NCBI RefSeq assembly: GCF_014205875.1
Contig: NZ_JACHEN010000033.1
Span: forward strand, 1 to 59,564
Source: Anaerosolibacter carboniphilus
Lineage (GTDB): Bacteria; Bacillota; Clostridia; Peptostreptococcales; Thermotaleaceae
Length of the DNA: 59,564 bases
Reading direction: 5' to 3'
The translations under genes and the position numbers were made by a program. Below, one piece after another: positions 1 through 8,501 of this stretch (the stretch's first letter is position 1; each line of letters opens with the position of its first letter). Below the pieces are notes generated by a model that was not told the origin of the DNA, did no database searches, and worked only from the letters and a program-made list of their open reading frames with translations.

Positions 1-50
1 TTTATTTTTTTGATCCAAACGAAAAAATTATCAATTACTAGAAATTAAGA

Positions 51-81
51 AAACCACCAGATAGATAAAATCTGGTGGTTT
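51..81. terminator. Hairpin near left edge
   Basis: Perfect 11-bp inverted repeat (51-61 with 71-81) around a 9-nt loop. The right arm ends in GGTTT on the plus strand, so it could end transcription arriving from the left of the window. Confidence 0.5.
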
Positions 82-93
82 GTAATCAACCTC

Positions 94-142
94 AACAAAA
101 GGAAGAAGAGCAGGATTAAATCCTGCTCTTCTTCCTTTTGTT
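94..142 (-). terminator. 22-bp perfect hairpin, likely terminator of the NACHT gene
   Basis: Arms 94-115 and 121-142 are perfectly complementary over 22 bp with a 5-nt loop (TTAAA). It lies about 50 bp beyond the stop of the minus-strand NACHT gene, and the minus-strand exit of the stem is T-rich (CCTTTTGTT). The stem is long for an ordinary terminator. Confidence 0.6.
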
Positions 143-189
143 CTTGAATAATTTCATTACATGATCTAAATAAATCAGTATGGATTATT

Positions 190-3100
190 TCACAGGAAAC
201 TAATAAGTCTTTCAAATATCTTATTCATCTTTATCTGATTTCCTATACTCATTCTTTCTTCTCTAGTTCTTAAATTTTCTATTACTCCAATTATACTATC
301 ACTAATGTAATAAGGATCTACACTGTATGCATCGATTAACTCTAGGAGTTTAAGCTGAATAATAGTTGAATTTCTAGCGTTGTTCCTCTTTATATAATTG
401 AGATATGTATCTCTCAAAATTTCTTCTGCAAATTCTCTATCTGGATAATATCTGCATACACATTCAACAATTGCTAACCTTTCAGACATATTTGTACCTT
501 TGATTGTTTCTTGTATCAAATAGCGTATTTCGCCTGATTGATCATATAACCTAAAATTTGTAATAACCATCTGTAGATATTCTTGTATTTGGGACTGATT
601 GGTAATATTATATCTATCGCTAATAAATCTAAGAAAATAATATCTATATTCATCAATTTCAGATAGAACTCCAAATGAATATCTTGTGAATTCTATATTA
701 TTTATCATGTCCAATCTTTCTCTAAGAGTAGCCCTTTCAAAGAACTGAAGCACTGTTTTTCTTGTCATAGAAAAGCTCATTTTTTTAGTAGCATAGTGCA
801 TATTTCCCATAAAAACAAACAGCTTCATCTTATCTTGAAGTGTTAATTCTTCACTATTGATTAGGTACACAATATCAATGTCATCAATGATTCTAGTTAT
901 TAATGGTTTAAGCCTGTATTCCAATATTTTAATAATTATTTTATGATTAGCGGTCAATTTAAGAAACACTTCATTATCTTTTACAATATATATCAGAAAA
1001 TCAACAAAGTTTTCTCGTTCACCTTCCAATAAATATTCAAAACGATTAAATAATAAATCTAATACAATTTTAAGTAACATAGGTCTATTATCGACTATTG
1101 CTTTAATATCCGTTACAGTAAAATCTGCATTATTAAATGCTAGCAATAATTCATAGTCATTACAAGCAATTCGTGCAGCCTCCAAAAAATAATGTTTGAT
1201 TTCTTTCTTTTGAAGCCTCATTGTTATTTCACTGTCATCAGTTATCGTAAACCACTGCCCTAAGCGCGCGCAAGCAGCTTTGTTCCCTGTCAAGCTCCAA
1301 AGAATTGAAAGTTTTTTCCAGGTAGACCTATTAATATCGATTTCATCACTATCTTGAGAAACTTCAAAATCAATCTTTTTTTCATTTATTTCTTGGGTGG
1401 CAGCTACCTCGCAACCCATATATATTTGTTCTGGAGCACTTATGACAAATTCCAATTGATCTTTATTTCTACATATTACATTCCACATTATTATTAGGTT
1501 TTGAGAATACATGGCTAAGTGGTCTATCACCATTTGGGTTTCAGGTCTAGTTAACTGAATAGACGATACCGGAAAAGGAAGACTTCCTTTTGCAAAAACT
1601 GATTTGATTTCATTCTTTATTAATTTACCAATAGCCTTACAATTTTCAGGTTCTATTAACTTAGGTGCCATCTCAAATAGAAAGTTTATGATGTTAGGAT
1701 GCTTGTTAAGCCAATTATATCCATAAACATATCGAACAGTATCTAAATCGGATAATTTACCTCCCGAATCATTGATATGATAATTTAAAACTCTAATTAA
1801 AAAATCAGCGGCTAAAAACTCACCAAATGTTTTATGAAGAAACTCAAAATTAGTTAATCTTTCATTTTGTTCATTATTTGAATTATTTTCATGTATGAAG
1901 AAGAAACCCGTGAATATTTCCTCCGGTCGAATATTATCATCCGCAAGCGCAAATTGCAATAGTTCCGTTTTAAGGGAAGAACAATTATGACTCGTACTAT
2001 CATTCAAAAACATCATAAGGGCTATAAGTCCTAACCTTAATCTAAAAACTTCCGCTTCTTTCCTTTGCTTTCCCTCAGCAAAATCTTTAAACCTATTATT
2101 TTTATTCAATTGTCGTTCCGCAAATCTTATAAACAAATTATCGTATAATTGAGATTGATTAAATGTAGTTGAATTTGCAGCTGTTTTCAAATCTTCTCCC
2201 TCAAAATCATAAACAGCCAACATGAATAATAGAAGTGGTTCTTTAGCAAGTTCTTGAATGTGGGGATTACTAGGTATATCAAAGGCTCTAAATCCGGATT
2301 TTACTTGTATAGAATTCCATTTTTTTATCCATCGTTGTCTTCTCTTATTATCGAAAGAATCAAGTTTGATGATAGTTGTATCATCTGGAATCCTTACTTC
2401 TTGCATAATTGTTAATCTGCTAGTGATGATGACCTTTATGACGATATTATATGCATCATAAACTTCCTGTTGTAGTTTTTGGATTTGTAGTAGGTAGCCA
2501 TTCAATTCACTTTGTGATGTTTGAATTAACTCATCAAACCCATCAAGTATAAATATGGGAGTTCTATTGCTAAATTTTTTAACCCATGATATCCATTGAA
2601 TATTGCAACTCCCAGGAATAGTTTTCTCTAATCCTTGTTTTATGTGGTCACTTACATCCATATTGCTACTTTGAATATCTCTTAACTTTATCAAGAAAGG
2701 CACATATTCTGTACTATCACATAAGCGAGCTGCAAATATATTACTAAACATTGACTTGCCAGCGCCTGGATTTCCTAATATAACTATTGGTCTAAATGAG
2801 TTTGATGGCTCAAGCAATGCAGCCATAAGTGTTTGAGTTATATCTTCTCCAAATTCTACCTCAGGTGATTTATCCCAGTATGAAGGTGATAATATTTTCT
2901 TGAAGTGTTTAGTTTTTTTATACTTCAATACTTTAAAACTCTGAGGAATAAATATTTCTTCATTTTTAGGATATTTAATCAATTCTATGCTGTCATCACT
3001 TGATACTGTTTTATTTAGGTAACCTTTCAATACATTATGATGCTCCATCACTTGATTGAGCGCATGATCCTCGTATAAACATGGAATTGCCTCACCATGT

Positions 3101-3948
3101 CGCCTTATAAATTCTTCATATATACTAAAGCTAAATTCCTCTCTATATCGGTTATTATGAAAATCTATAATCTGATCGAAATTTTGTATAAAAGTATTAA
3201 AAAGTTCTTTCTGCTCATCAGATTTGTCTATTAAGATCTTACAATAGTCGATAATGCTATCTTTTGAATTTATATCTACCCAATTATAGAACTCTGGAAA
3301 TTCTTTAGAAAATCCTATAATAAACGCATTATAAATAATTAGTGTTCTATCCATAGAGTGGCTCATGATTTTATTTAAGTCAAACCTCTTGTCACATTTT
3401 GAAAGATATTCGCTAAGAATATTTTCAATTGGAAAAAAGATTTTATTTAGATATTGAATTATAGTATCCTTATCCTTTAATGAAGGTAGATCCAATCCTA
3501 ACTGTAATAATTCTCCATCAACTTCTTCTGCATAATCATTCAATTTTTCATCCAAACTTCTATCTAGTAATCCCTTAATTAAATACTCCTGAACTGGAGG
3601 CAACACTAATTCCTTAAATGCTTCTTTAGCAGCAATATGTATTAACATGAGATTAATATAACTTAACCTCTCATAACGTTCCTTTACACTTAGTGCGCTC
3701 CCTCTGTTATGATAATTAAATTTTTCCTTAAAATAATCTAATAAAGCTGATGGTTTGATTGCACTAATACTTGCTGCCGTAGCTAAGCATTGGGTTGCAT
3801 TACCGGGATCTCTGATAATTGAAATTAGAGTTCCCGCGGTTAAAAAAATACCTGTAAGCTCATTTAATAAATCTCCAGTCTTTTGATCACTATTTTCTTT
3901 AAGCAGCTTTTTGATATCTTCCAGTGATCTTGCATAATCCACATTCAC
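190..3948 (-). CDS. NACHT-domain NTPase, NLR-like, putative defence protein
   Basis: Predicted STAND-class P-loop NTPase of about 1252 aa. A Walker A motif (GNPGAGKS) lies near residue 395 and a Walker B/sensor block (FILDGFDELI) about 80 residues later. Further on are EPLLLFMLAVYDFEG and FEFLHKTFGEFLAADF, which match the helical/winged-helix part that follows NACHT domains. The first ~370 residues and the ~600-residue C-terminal part match no domain I recognise; the C-terminal part is presumably a sensor. Bacterial NACHT proteins of this design are known as antiphage proteins, so defence is an inference from family and from the nearby restriction system. The frame is open further upstream to a TTG at 4041, but AGGAAGGGG followed by GTG codons at 3948 or 3942 is the better start. 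Appears monocistronic. Confidence 0.8.
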   Translation of the reverse strand: MNVDYARSLEDIKKLLKENSDQKTGDLLNELTGIFLTAGTLISIIRDPGNATQCLATAASISAIKPSALLDYFKEKFNYHNRGSALSVKERYERLSYINLMLIHIAAKEAFKELVLPPVQEYLIKGLLDRSLDEKLNDYAEEVDGELLQLGLDLPSLKDKDTIIQYLNKIFFPIENILSEYLSKCDKRFDLNKIMSHSMDRTLIIYNAFIIGFSKEFPEFYNWVDINSKDSIIDYCKILIDKSDEQKELFNTFIQNFDQIIDFHNNRYREEFSFSIYEEFIRRHGEAIPCLYEDHALNQVMEHHNVLKGYLNKTVSSDDSIELIKYPKNEEIFIPQSFKVLKYKKTKHFKKILSPSYWDKSPEVEFGEDITQTLMAALLEPSNSFRPIVILGNPGAGKSMFSNIFAARLCDSTEYVPFLIKLRDIQSSNMDVSDHIKQGLEKTIPGSCNIQWISWVKKFSNRTPIFILDGFDELIQTSQSELNGYLLQIQKLQQEVYDAYNIVIKVIITSRLTIMQEVRIPDDTTIIKLDSFDNKRRQRWIKKWNSIQVKSGFRAFDIPSNPHIQELAKEPLLLFMLAVYDFEGEDLKTAANSTTFNQSQLYDNLFIRFAERQLNKNNRFKDFAEGKQRKEAEVFRLRLGLIALMMFLNDSTSHNCSSLKTELLQFALADDNIRPEEIFTGFFFIHENNSNNEQNERLTNFEFLHKTFGEFLAADFLIRVLNYHINDSGGKLSDLDTVRYVYGYNWLNKHPNIINFLFEMAPKLIEPENCKAIGKLIKNEIKSVFAKGSLPFPVSSIQLTRPETQMVIDHLAMYSQNLIIMWNVICRNKDQLEFVISAPEQIYMGCEVAATQEINEKKIDFEVSQDSDEIDINRSTWKKLSILWSLTGNKAACARLGQWFTITDDSEITMRLQKKEIKHYFLEAARIACNDYELLLAFNNADFTVTDIKAIVDNRPMLLKIVLDLLFNRFEYLLEGERENFVDFLIYIVKDNEVFLKLTANHKIIIKILEYRLKPLITRIIDDIDIVYLINSEELTLQDKMKLFVFMGNMHYATKKMSFSMTRKTVLQFFERATLRERLDMINNIEFTRYSFGVLSEIDEYRYYFLRFISDRYNITNQSQIQEYLQMVITNFRLYDQSGEIRYLIQETIKGTNMSERLAIVECVCRYYPDREFAEEILRDTYLNYIKRNNARNSTIIQLKLLELIDAYSVDPYYISDSIIGVIENLRTREERMSIGNQIKMNKIFERLISFL

Positions 3949-3984
3949 CAACCCCTTCCTTAAAAATCTCTTTCCTGATTGAAA

Positions 3985-4190
3985 ACAATTTAAGCTGAGC
4001 AAAGCACAATAGGCAATCTGTGAACAACTAGGCTTATGCAATCATAATTTGGTCCACTGATTGCTTTACCAAGCATTGTTTTAAGCTCTTGTCTATTTTG
4101 CTTAGTCTCCATTAAGATACGAACACTGTCGTCAATCCTCAATATTCTACATTTTCCAGCGTTTTCCTTTGTCGAAATTCAACCATTTTT
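3985..4190 (-). pseudogene. Possible coding remnant upstream of the NACHT gene
   Basis: An open minus-strand frame, different from the NACHT frame, reads ...GKCRILRIDDSVRILMETKQ and continues NRQELKTMLGKAISG before ending at a TAA near 3985. The alternation of charged and hydrophobic residues looks like real protein, but there is no start codon with a ribosome binding site and I recognise no family. It overlaps the 5' extension of the NACHT reading frame, which is another reason to start that gene at about 3948. It could be chance. Confidence 0.25.
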
Positions 4191-4371
4191 GCAGAACGTC
4201 ATTTTGATAAGCATGATGCCTAATCATATATTCAATTGATAATATTATTTATATTTACAAATTCTTGGATGTAATATAAAGATGACGCTCTCGACATCAG
4301 TTACCGATTTAAAATAAATAGTCATAGGACAATTCTTTCCCTGAATACTGTTATCCAGGGAGGTGCATAGA

Positions 4372-5046
4372 ATGGCTGAAGAAGCTAAAGGTACATTAAA
4401 AGATGATGTTACTTCAATAAGCGACCAGGGTAAGACCAGCTTAATCACTTTATCGATAACGGCTACAACAGATGTAAAAAATAAGAAAAGCAAGTCTGGA
4501 AAGACTAAAAAAACTACTGTAGAATTAACTGAAATAGATGGGGTCAAATACCAAATTGTTGCAACAAATGAAGAGAAATCAAAACCAAGAGCCACTGTAG
4601 AGGATAAGATCCGGTCAATAGGACTTGTGAACAAGGTTACTGGCACTTTGATTGAGAAATATAAAAAAGGTGAAATCACCTCCAACCATGTTAGAGACAT
4701 CAGTAAAATCAATACCATAGAGAATGTAACTAAGTTGGCTTCTGATTCTCAAAGGAAGCTTGCTGAGATTATCATTGAAAATCGAAATATTCAAAATGAC
4801 ATAAACTCGTCTGAAGCTGCCATTCTTCTATTAAAAAGCGGGCAAAGGGATAAATTTGTTGTTGATACCTGGTATAGGGGAATTTTAAGGCTGGTTCAAA
4901 AGCTCCGCTGCTATGCTGAAGTTAGTGAAGAAGCAGTAGCTGCGCTTTCCTTTGAGCAAAACAGTCATCTTTCAGCAAATATTAAAGAACTAATTTCAAA
5001 GCTCAATGCTCTATTATTACTCCTTGAAAAGCACTCTAAAAAGTGA
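4372..5046 (+). CDS. Hypothetical protein, first gene of the recombinase element
   Basis: 224-aa soluble, Lys-rich protein starting at the ATG at 4372 behind GGGAGGTG; an in-frame GTG at 4363 is less likely. A basic, low-complexity stretch near residues 35-50 (KNKKSKSGKTKK) is followed by a helical region (VEDKIRSIGLVNKVTGTLIE) and a Leu-rich C-terminal helix that may be a coiled coil. I do not recognise the family. It lies upstream of an XRE regulator, in the same direction as the recombinase genes, so it is probably an element-encoded regulatory or DNA-maintenance protein. That role is inference from position only. The opposite-strand open frame over its 5' half is a shadow. Confidence 0.6.
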   Translation: MAEEAKGTLKDDVTSISDQGKTSLITLSITATTDVKNKKSKSGKTKKTTVELTEIDGVKYQIVATNEEKSKPRATVEDKIRSIGLVNKVTGTLIEKYKKGEITSNHVRDISKINTIENVTKLASDSQRKLAEIIIENRNIQNDINSSEAAILLLKSGQRDKFVVDTWYRGILRLVQKLRCYAEVSEEAVAALSFEQNSHLSANIKELISKLNALLLLLEKHSKK

Positions 5047-5088
5047 TTAAAGCCGTATTTTCTACAGCTTTTATTTATTTCAAGTAAT

Positions 5089-5114
5089 AAGTATGCTCAC
5101 ATTTGTCTATACTT
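5089..5114. promoter_or_regulatory. Imperfect inverted repeat, possible operator of the XRE gene
   Basis: AAGTATGCTCA (5089-5099) and TGTCTATACTT (5104-5114) match as an inverted repeat at 8 of 11 positions around a 4-nt spacer. It ends about 20 nt before the XRE start codon, where an autoregulatory operator would be expected. No binding evidence. Confidence 0.35.
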
Positions 5115-5135
5115 GCTTTTAAGGGGGTATGTCTT

Positions 5136-5582
5136 ATGCCTGATATCTATAAAAGTTTTGGAGAAAAAATTAGAAAATATCGTAAAGCAAAGCATTATTC
5201 TACTGCTGAATTTGCAGATCGCCTTGATGTTTCTGCCGGTTTTATCAATAATATTGAGAATGGTCGCAATGACGTATTTAAGCTTGAGTTGCTCTCAATC
5301 ATGCTAAAAGAACTAGACCTTCCACTGGAGGAGTTATTCCAACTTGAGCCGGTAAATATGCGCTATATTTCTCTTAATCAAGATGGGCACACTCTTGCCA
5401 TACATAAAATAAATGGAGAGCCGGAAGAAAAAATAGATGTTATAAACCATCATTTAAACTATATCGTTCGGTCTTTTCTTTCCACAATATCTGAATACAA
5501 CTGCAGCGCAGCTGCCATAGAGGAAATCAGTAAATGTACGGTTACACACTTCGAGACCATAAGAAATCTTAAAAAAGTCTAA
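5136..5582 (+). CDS. XRE-family (HTH_3) transcriptional regulator
   Basis: 148-aa protein. Residues ~4-62 form a Cro/C1-type helix-turn-helix (GEKIRKYRKAKHYSTAEFAD, then SAGFINNIENGR). The remaining ~85 residues have no recognised domain and contain two Cys. The ATG at 5136 follows AGGGGG with suitable spacing; an in-frame start further upstream has no ribosome binding site. XRE proteins of this size commonly repress mobile-element genes, and an inverted repeat lies just upstream of this one, so it may repress its own promoter and possibly the genes downstream (inferred). It ends in a clear hairpin terminator, which separates it from the nuclease-like gene. Confidence 0.85.
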   Translation: MPDIYKSFGEKIRKYRKAKHYSTAEFADRLDVSAGFINNIENGRNDVFKLELLSIMLKELDLPLEELFQLEPVNMRYISLNQDGHTLAIHKINGEPEEKIDVINHHLNYIVRSFLSTISEYNCSAAAIEEISKCTVTHFETIRNLKKV

Positions 5583-5590
5583 ACAAACTT

Positions 5591-5609
5591 ATCCCAAGAC
5601 CATTGGGAT
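5591..5609 (+). terminator. Rho-independent terminator after the XRE gene
   Basis: ATCCCAA (5591-5597), 5-nt loop, TTGGGAT (5603-5609), followed by ATTTTTATTT on the plus strand. Confidence 0.8.
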
Positions 5610-5709
5610 ATTTTTATTTGTAAAATGTTCATTATTATGAATTATTTTTTAACCTAAAATGAATATTCTTTCAACAATCTACGCATCATATTTTCAAGGA
5701 GGTGCTTAG

Positions 5710-6450
5710 ATGAGAAAGAAGAAGGTTTATCTTAGCAACACTAGCATCAAGACATTTATGGCATGTAAAAAGCGCTATAAATATAAGCATATTGATAGAA
5801 TCAGTATGGGAGATTCTGTCTCAAATAAATATATGTCCTTTGGCAATAGCATCCACATAACTATGGCAGATTTCAATATGCTGACCAACAGCCAACATGG
5901 AACATTAGATGTCCTTCACAATTTGCTCAGAAAAAATTGGATCAGAGACGGATATGAATCTAAGGAGGAAGAGCGTACATTTGGCCTCAGAGGATTAGAT
6001 ATGCTTTCCTTGTATTATGATAACCCCCTAGACATAGGCTCAAAGAATCTTCTCATTGAAGAGATGATCTTCAAAGAAATGGAACATTATGTACTCTGTG
6101 GAAAGCTAGACAAGGTTTATATGCGTGAGGATGAAGTTATCGAAATCATCGATTATAAAACTGGAAAATCGATATCTCCAATTGATCAGATTCAACTACC
6201 CGTGTATTTGATTTTAGCTGAATCAAATCTAGGAATTTACCCAGGAGCTGTTAGTCTTTACTTCCTAGCACAAAATGAAAAAGTAACTCAAGAATTAGAT
6301 AGTAGATTTATCGATACCTCGACTCAGTTTATCTATGATCTTTGTGATCTTATCAGTAATGAGAAAGATTTTAGTTCAAGCCCAAATTGTAATTGCAAGA
6401 CCAATTGTGAGTTTTATTCTATATGTGAAGATGCAAAAACAACAATTTAG
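5710..6450 (+). CDS. PD-(D/E)XK nuclease-superfamily protein, Cas4/RecB-like, with probable Fe-S cysteines
   Basis: 246 aa with a good ribosome binding site (AAGGAGGTGC) before the ATG. The N-terminus (LSNTSIKTFMACKKRYKYKH) matches the conserved start of RecB/AddB/Cas4 nucleases, including a Cys at about residue 19. The core has a central His/Asp region, LDKVYMRE and the catalytic-type IEIIDYKTGKS, in which D and K are present. The C-terminus has CNCKTNCEFYSIC, which with the N-terminal Cys could coordinate a 4Fe-4S cluster as in Cas4 and AddB. Predicted activity is DNA end processing. There is no CRISPR array or other cas gene in the window, so a role in the mobile element or in defence is more likely than CRISPR adaptation (inference). 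Confidence 0.8.
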   Translation: MRKKKVYLSNTSIKTFMACKKRYKYKHIDRISMGDSVSNKYMSFGNSIHITMADFNMLTNSQHGTLDVLHNLLRKNWIRDGYESKEEERTFGLRGLDMLSLYYDNPLDIGSKNLLIEEMIFKEMEHYVLCGKLDKVYMREDEVIEIIDYKTGKSISPIDQIQLPVYLILAESNLGIYPGAVSLYFLAQNEKVTQELDSRFIDTSTQFIYDLCDLISNEKDFSSSPNCNCKTNCEFYSICEDAKTTI

Positions 6451-6570
6451 TCATACTTAATGCGTTAGAACAACTGAAAAATCCAGGTTCCTTTGATACC
6501 GTATTTTAAAACAATATTTCAAGTTTACAATTTTCTTATCTAATATGGTTAAATTGTAAAAGTTGAACTA

Positions 6571-6588
6571 CACAACACATATGTTGTG
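6571..6588. repeat. Short inverted repeat in the gap before the recombinase genes
   Basis: CACAACA-CATA-TGTTGTG (7-bp arms, 4-nt loop) in the roughly 290-nt gap between the nuclease-like gene and the 44-aa ORF. It could be an operator or recombination-site element; there is no T-run, so it is not a terminator. Nothing else in the gap is recognisable. Confidence 0.35.
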
Positions 6589-6739
6589 CTGATGCTAAAT
6601 ACAAAATTACATATTTACTTCTAATTTTGCTTCCCCCGGTATGCTGATTTGATTTTTTTATACCGGTTCCCTATAACCGTCATAGAAAACATACTAATAA
6701 TGCTCAACCCCTGCTAATATAATATACAAGGAGGATTCT

Positions 6740-6874
6740 ATGAAAAAACAGCTTGAGATAAATAGCATTGTAGTAGAATACAAAAATGATGAAAAAGCTA
6801 AAGAACGCTTTATTGCATATATAGTTGAATGCTTACTCAACGACACTATTTTAAGAGAGGAGAATCGAAATTAG
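6740..6874 (+). CDS. 44-aa small protein coupled to the first serine recombinase
   Basis: A short ORF with a near-ideal ribosome binding site (AAGGAGG, 5 nt before the ATG). It begins MKKQLEINSIVVEY and ends NDTILREENRN. It stops 7 nt before the start of the first recombinase, whose own GAGAGGAG Shine-Dalgarno lies inside this ORF, so translation is probably coupled. I recall similarly small ORFs just before serine recombinases in Firmicute elements (memory, not checked). A recombination directionality or accessory role is plausible but unproven. A similarly sized ORF at 19613-19747 shares the general layout. Confidence 0.65.
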   Translation: MKKQLEINSIVVEYKNDEKAKERFIAYIVECLLNDTILREENRN

Positions 6875-6881
6875 GCTAAGT

Positions 6882-8501
6882 ATGGAAACTACTCAATCTT
6901 TACAGAAAGCTAGCACCATCCCGGATCAGATCATAACTGAACCAGATTTATGGAGCTATGTATCTCCTTATGACAAGGCAGCAACCTATGCACGGATTTC
7001 TGGGGAAAAAAACAGCAACTCTATTCTTGCTCAAATTGAATTAGCAAAAGATACTCTCTCTAAGGAAAAACTTATTTTGTTTGATATATACACCGATGAA
7101 GAATCCGCAACGAAACTTCCCTATCGAGATAGACCCGGCTTTAAAAGACTATTAACAGATGCATGCAAAGGTGAATTTAAAACTGTCATTGTTTTTAGAC
7201 GTGACCGATTAGCAAGAAGCTTTGAAGATTTCAAGGAAATCAAAACTATATTTAAAAATCACGATATTCGCATTCTCTTCTCAAACAAAGGAGAATATCA
7301 ATCTACCGGAGATGTCATGTCAGATTTTATTGAAAACATTATTATTTCTATGGATGAATTTGAAGCAGCACTTATCAATGAGAGAACTGAAGCCGGTAGG
7401 ATAGAGAAAAAAGATAGAGGTGAATATCAGCATGGCGGAAGCATTCCCTATGGATATAAAATAGAAACTAAAAAAATTAGTGAAAGACGCAAACTGATCA
7501 ATTACATACAAATTAAGGTGCAAACAGACTTTATCAAGTGGGTTTTTGAAAGCTACTTAAAGATCGGTGAAAATAATTACTCTATGGATACCTTACTGAG
7601 TGAAGCTCCTACGAAGGGAGGTCCAAAAAAAAAGTATACTTCAGCAATGATCAACCGGATTATCGAAAGATCTGTGTATGCTGGACATATGTTCAAACAT
7701 GGTACTTCTAAAAAAATAAAAACCCTATTTTACAGAGATTCAGATGCTGCATGTCTACAGTTAGATATGGAGATGTTCAATAAAATGTTTGCGGAATGTT
7801 CAAATGTAGATACCATCATACCACTTGAAACCTGGCATAAAGCACTAATTAAGCGATTTGAGAATTATAGACCACAAAAGGAGAAGACAAAGAATTACCT
7901 TTTTAAAGACATGTTATTCTGCGGAAATAAAGACTGCAAGGAAAACAAAATAAGACTTGTTTCCAAAAAGTATTATAAGTGCTCTACAAAGTCATGTTTT
8001 AGTATCCATAAAGATGCTGTCATTGAGACTTTGTCAAAGCAAATTGTGAATGATATTGTGAATTCTGAAAAAGCAAAAAATCATCTCAAAAATAAGATTA
8101 ACAATATTGAATCCACAATCCAAAAACTTGATTTAGAGTATAAAGCATGTAAAACAAAAACCAGCAAGATTATTATGAAACACTTGGATAGTATAAACAG
8201 TTCTTCAATACCGGAAGAATTAGAATATGCTACTAAAGAAGAGAAAGAATATCAGTCTAAGATTTTGGAGCAGCAAAGTACACTCAACAAACTAAATGAA
8301 ACTATTTATATGATCGATAGCTTTAAGCCGAATTTTTCAACAACCAATATAGTTTCTTACCTGCAAACAGATATTGATCTAGCACAGAATATGCTTAAAG
8401 AAATCATTTCCAAAGTAGTGTTGACTAGTTCAGATCAAGAAGGAAATAGAAAACAAAAAAAATGTGAAATCAAGGATGATATTGTCTATGGGGAAATCTG
8501 A
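6882..8501 (+). CDS. Large serine recombinase 1 (resolvase/recombinase/zinc-ribbon)
   Basis: 539 aa. The N-terminal resolvase domain (residues ~30-175) contains the catalytic Ser in YARISGEKNSNS and the arginine helix FRRDRLARSFEDF. The Recombinase domain (SIPYGYKIE onward, ~185-300) follows, then a zinc ribbon of the form CGNKDC...CSTKSC near residues 345-370. A coiled-coil-rich C-terminus follows (KINNIESTIQKLDLEYKACK), as in large serine integrases. The active-site environment ISGEKNSN deviates from the usual VSTEEQ, but the Ser is kept. Its 3' end overlaps the next recombinase gene by 14 nt, so the two are co-translated and probably act together. Function: site-specific integration or excision of the surrounding element. 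Confidence 0.9.
   Translation: METTQSLQKASTIPDQIITEPDLWSYVSPYDKAATYARISGEKNSNSILAQIELAKDTLSKEKLILFDIYTDEESATKLPYRDRPGFKRLLTDACKGEFKTVIVFRRDRLARSFEDFKEIKTIFKNHDIRILFSNKGEYQSTGDVMSDFIENIIISMDEFEAALINERTEAGRIEKKDRGEYQHGGSIPYGYKIETKKISERRKLINYIQIKVQTDFIKWVFESYLKIGENNYSMDTLLSEAPTKGGPKKKYTSAMINRIIERSVYAGHMFKHGTSKKIKTLFYRDSDAACLQLDMEMFNKMFAECSNVDTIIPLETWHKALIKRFENYRPQKEKTKNYLFKDMLFCGNKDCKENKIRLVSKKYYKCSTKSCFSIHKDAVIETLSKQIVNDIVNSEKAKNHLKNKINNIESTIQKLDLEYKACKTKTSKIIMKHLDSINSSSIPEELEYATKEEKEYQSKILEQQSTLNKLNETIYMIDSFKPNFSTTNIVSYLQTDIDLAQNMLKEIISKVVLTSSDQEGNRKQKKCEIKDDIVYGEI

Noticed and set aside
4245..4718. Minus-strand 157-codon open frame over the 4372 gene
   Set aside because: No ribosome binding site, begins inside and is antisense to a gene with a strong start signal; its hydrophobic translation is typical of a shadow frame.
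5710..6450. Cas4 of a CRISPR-Cas locus
   Set aside because: No repeat array and no cas1, cas2 or effector gene anywhere in the window.
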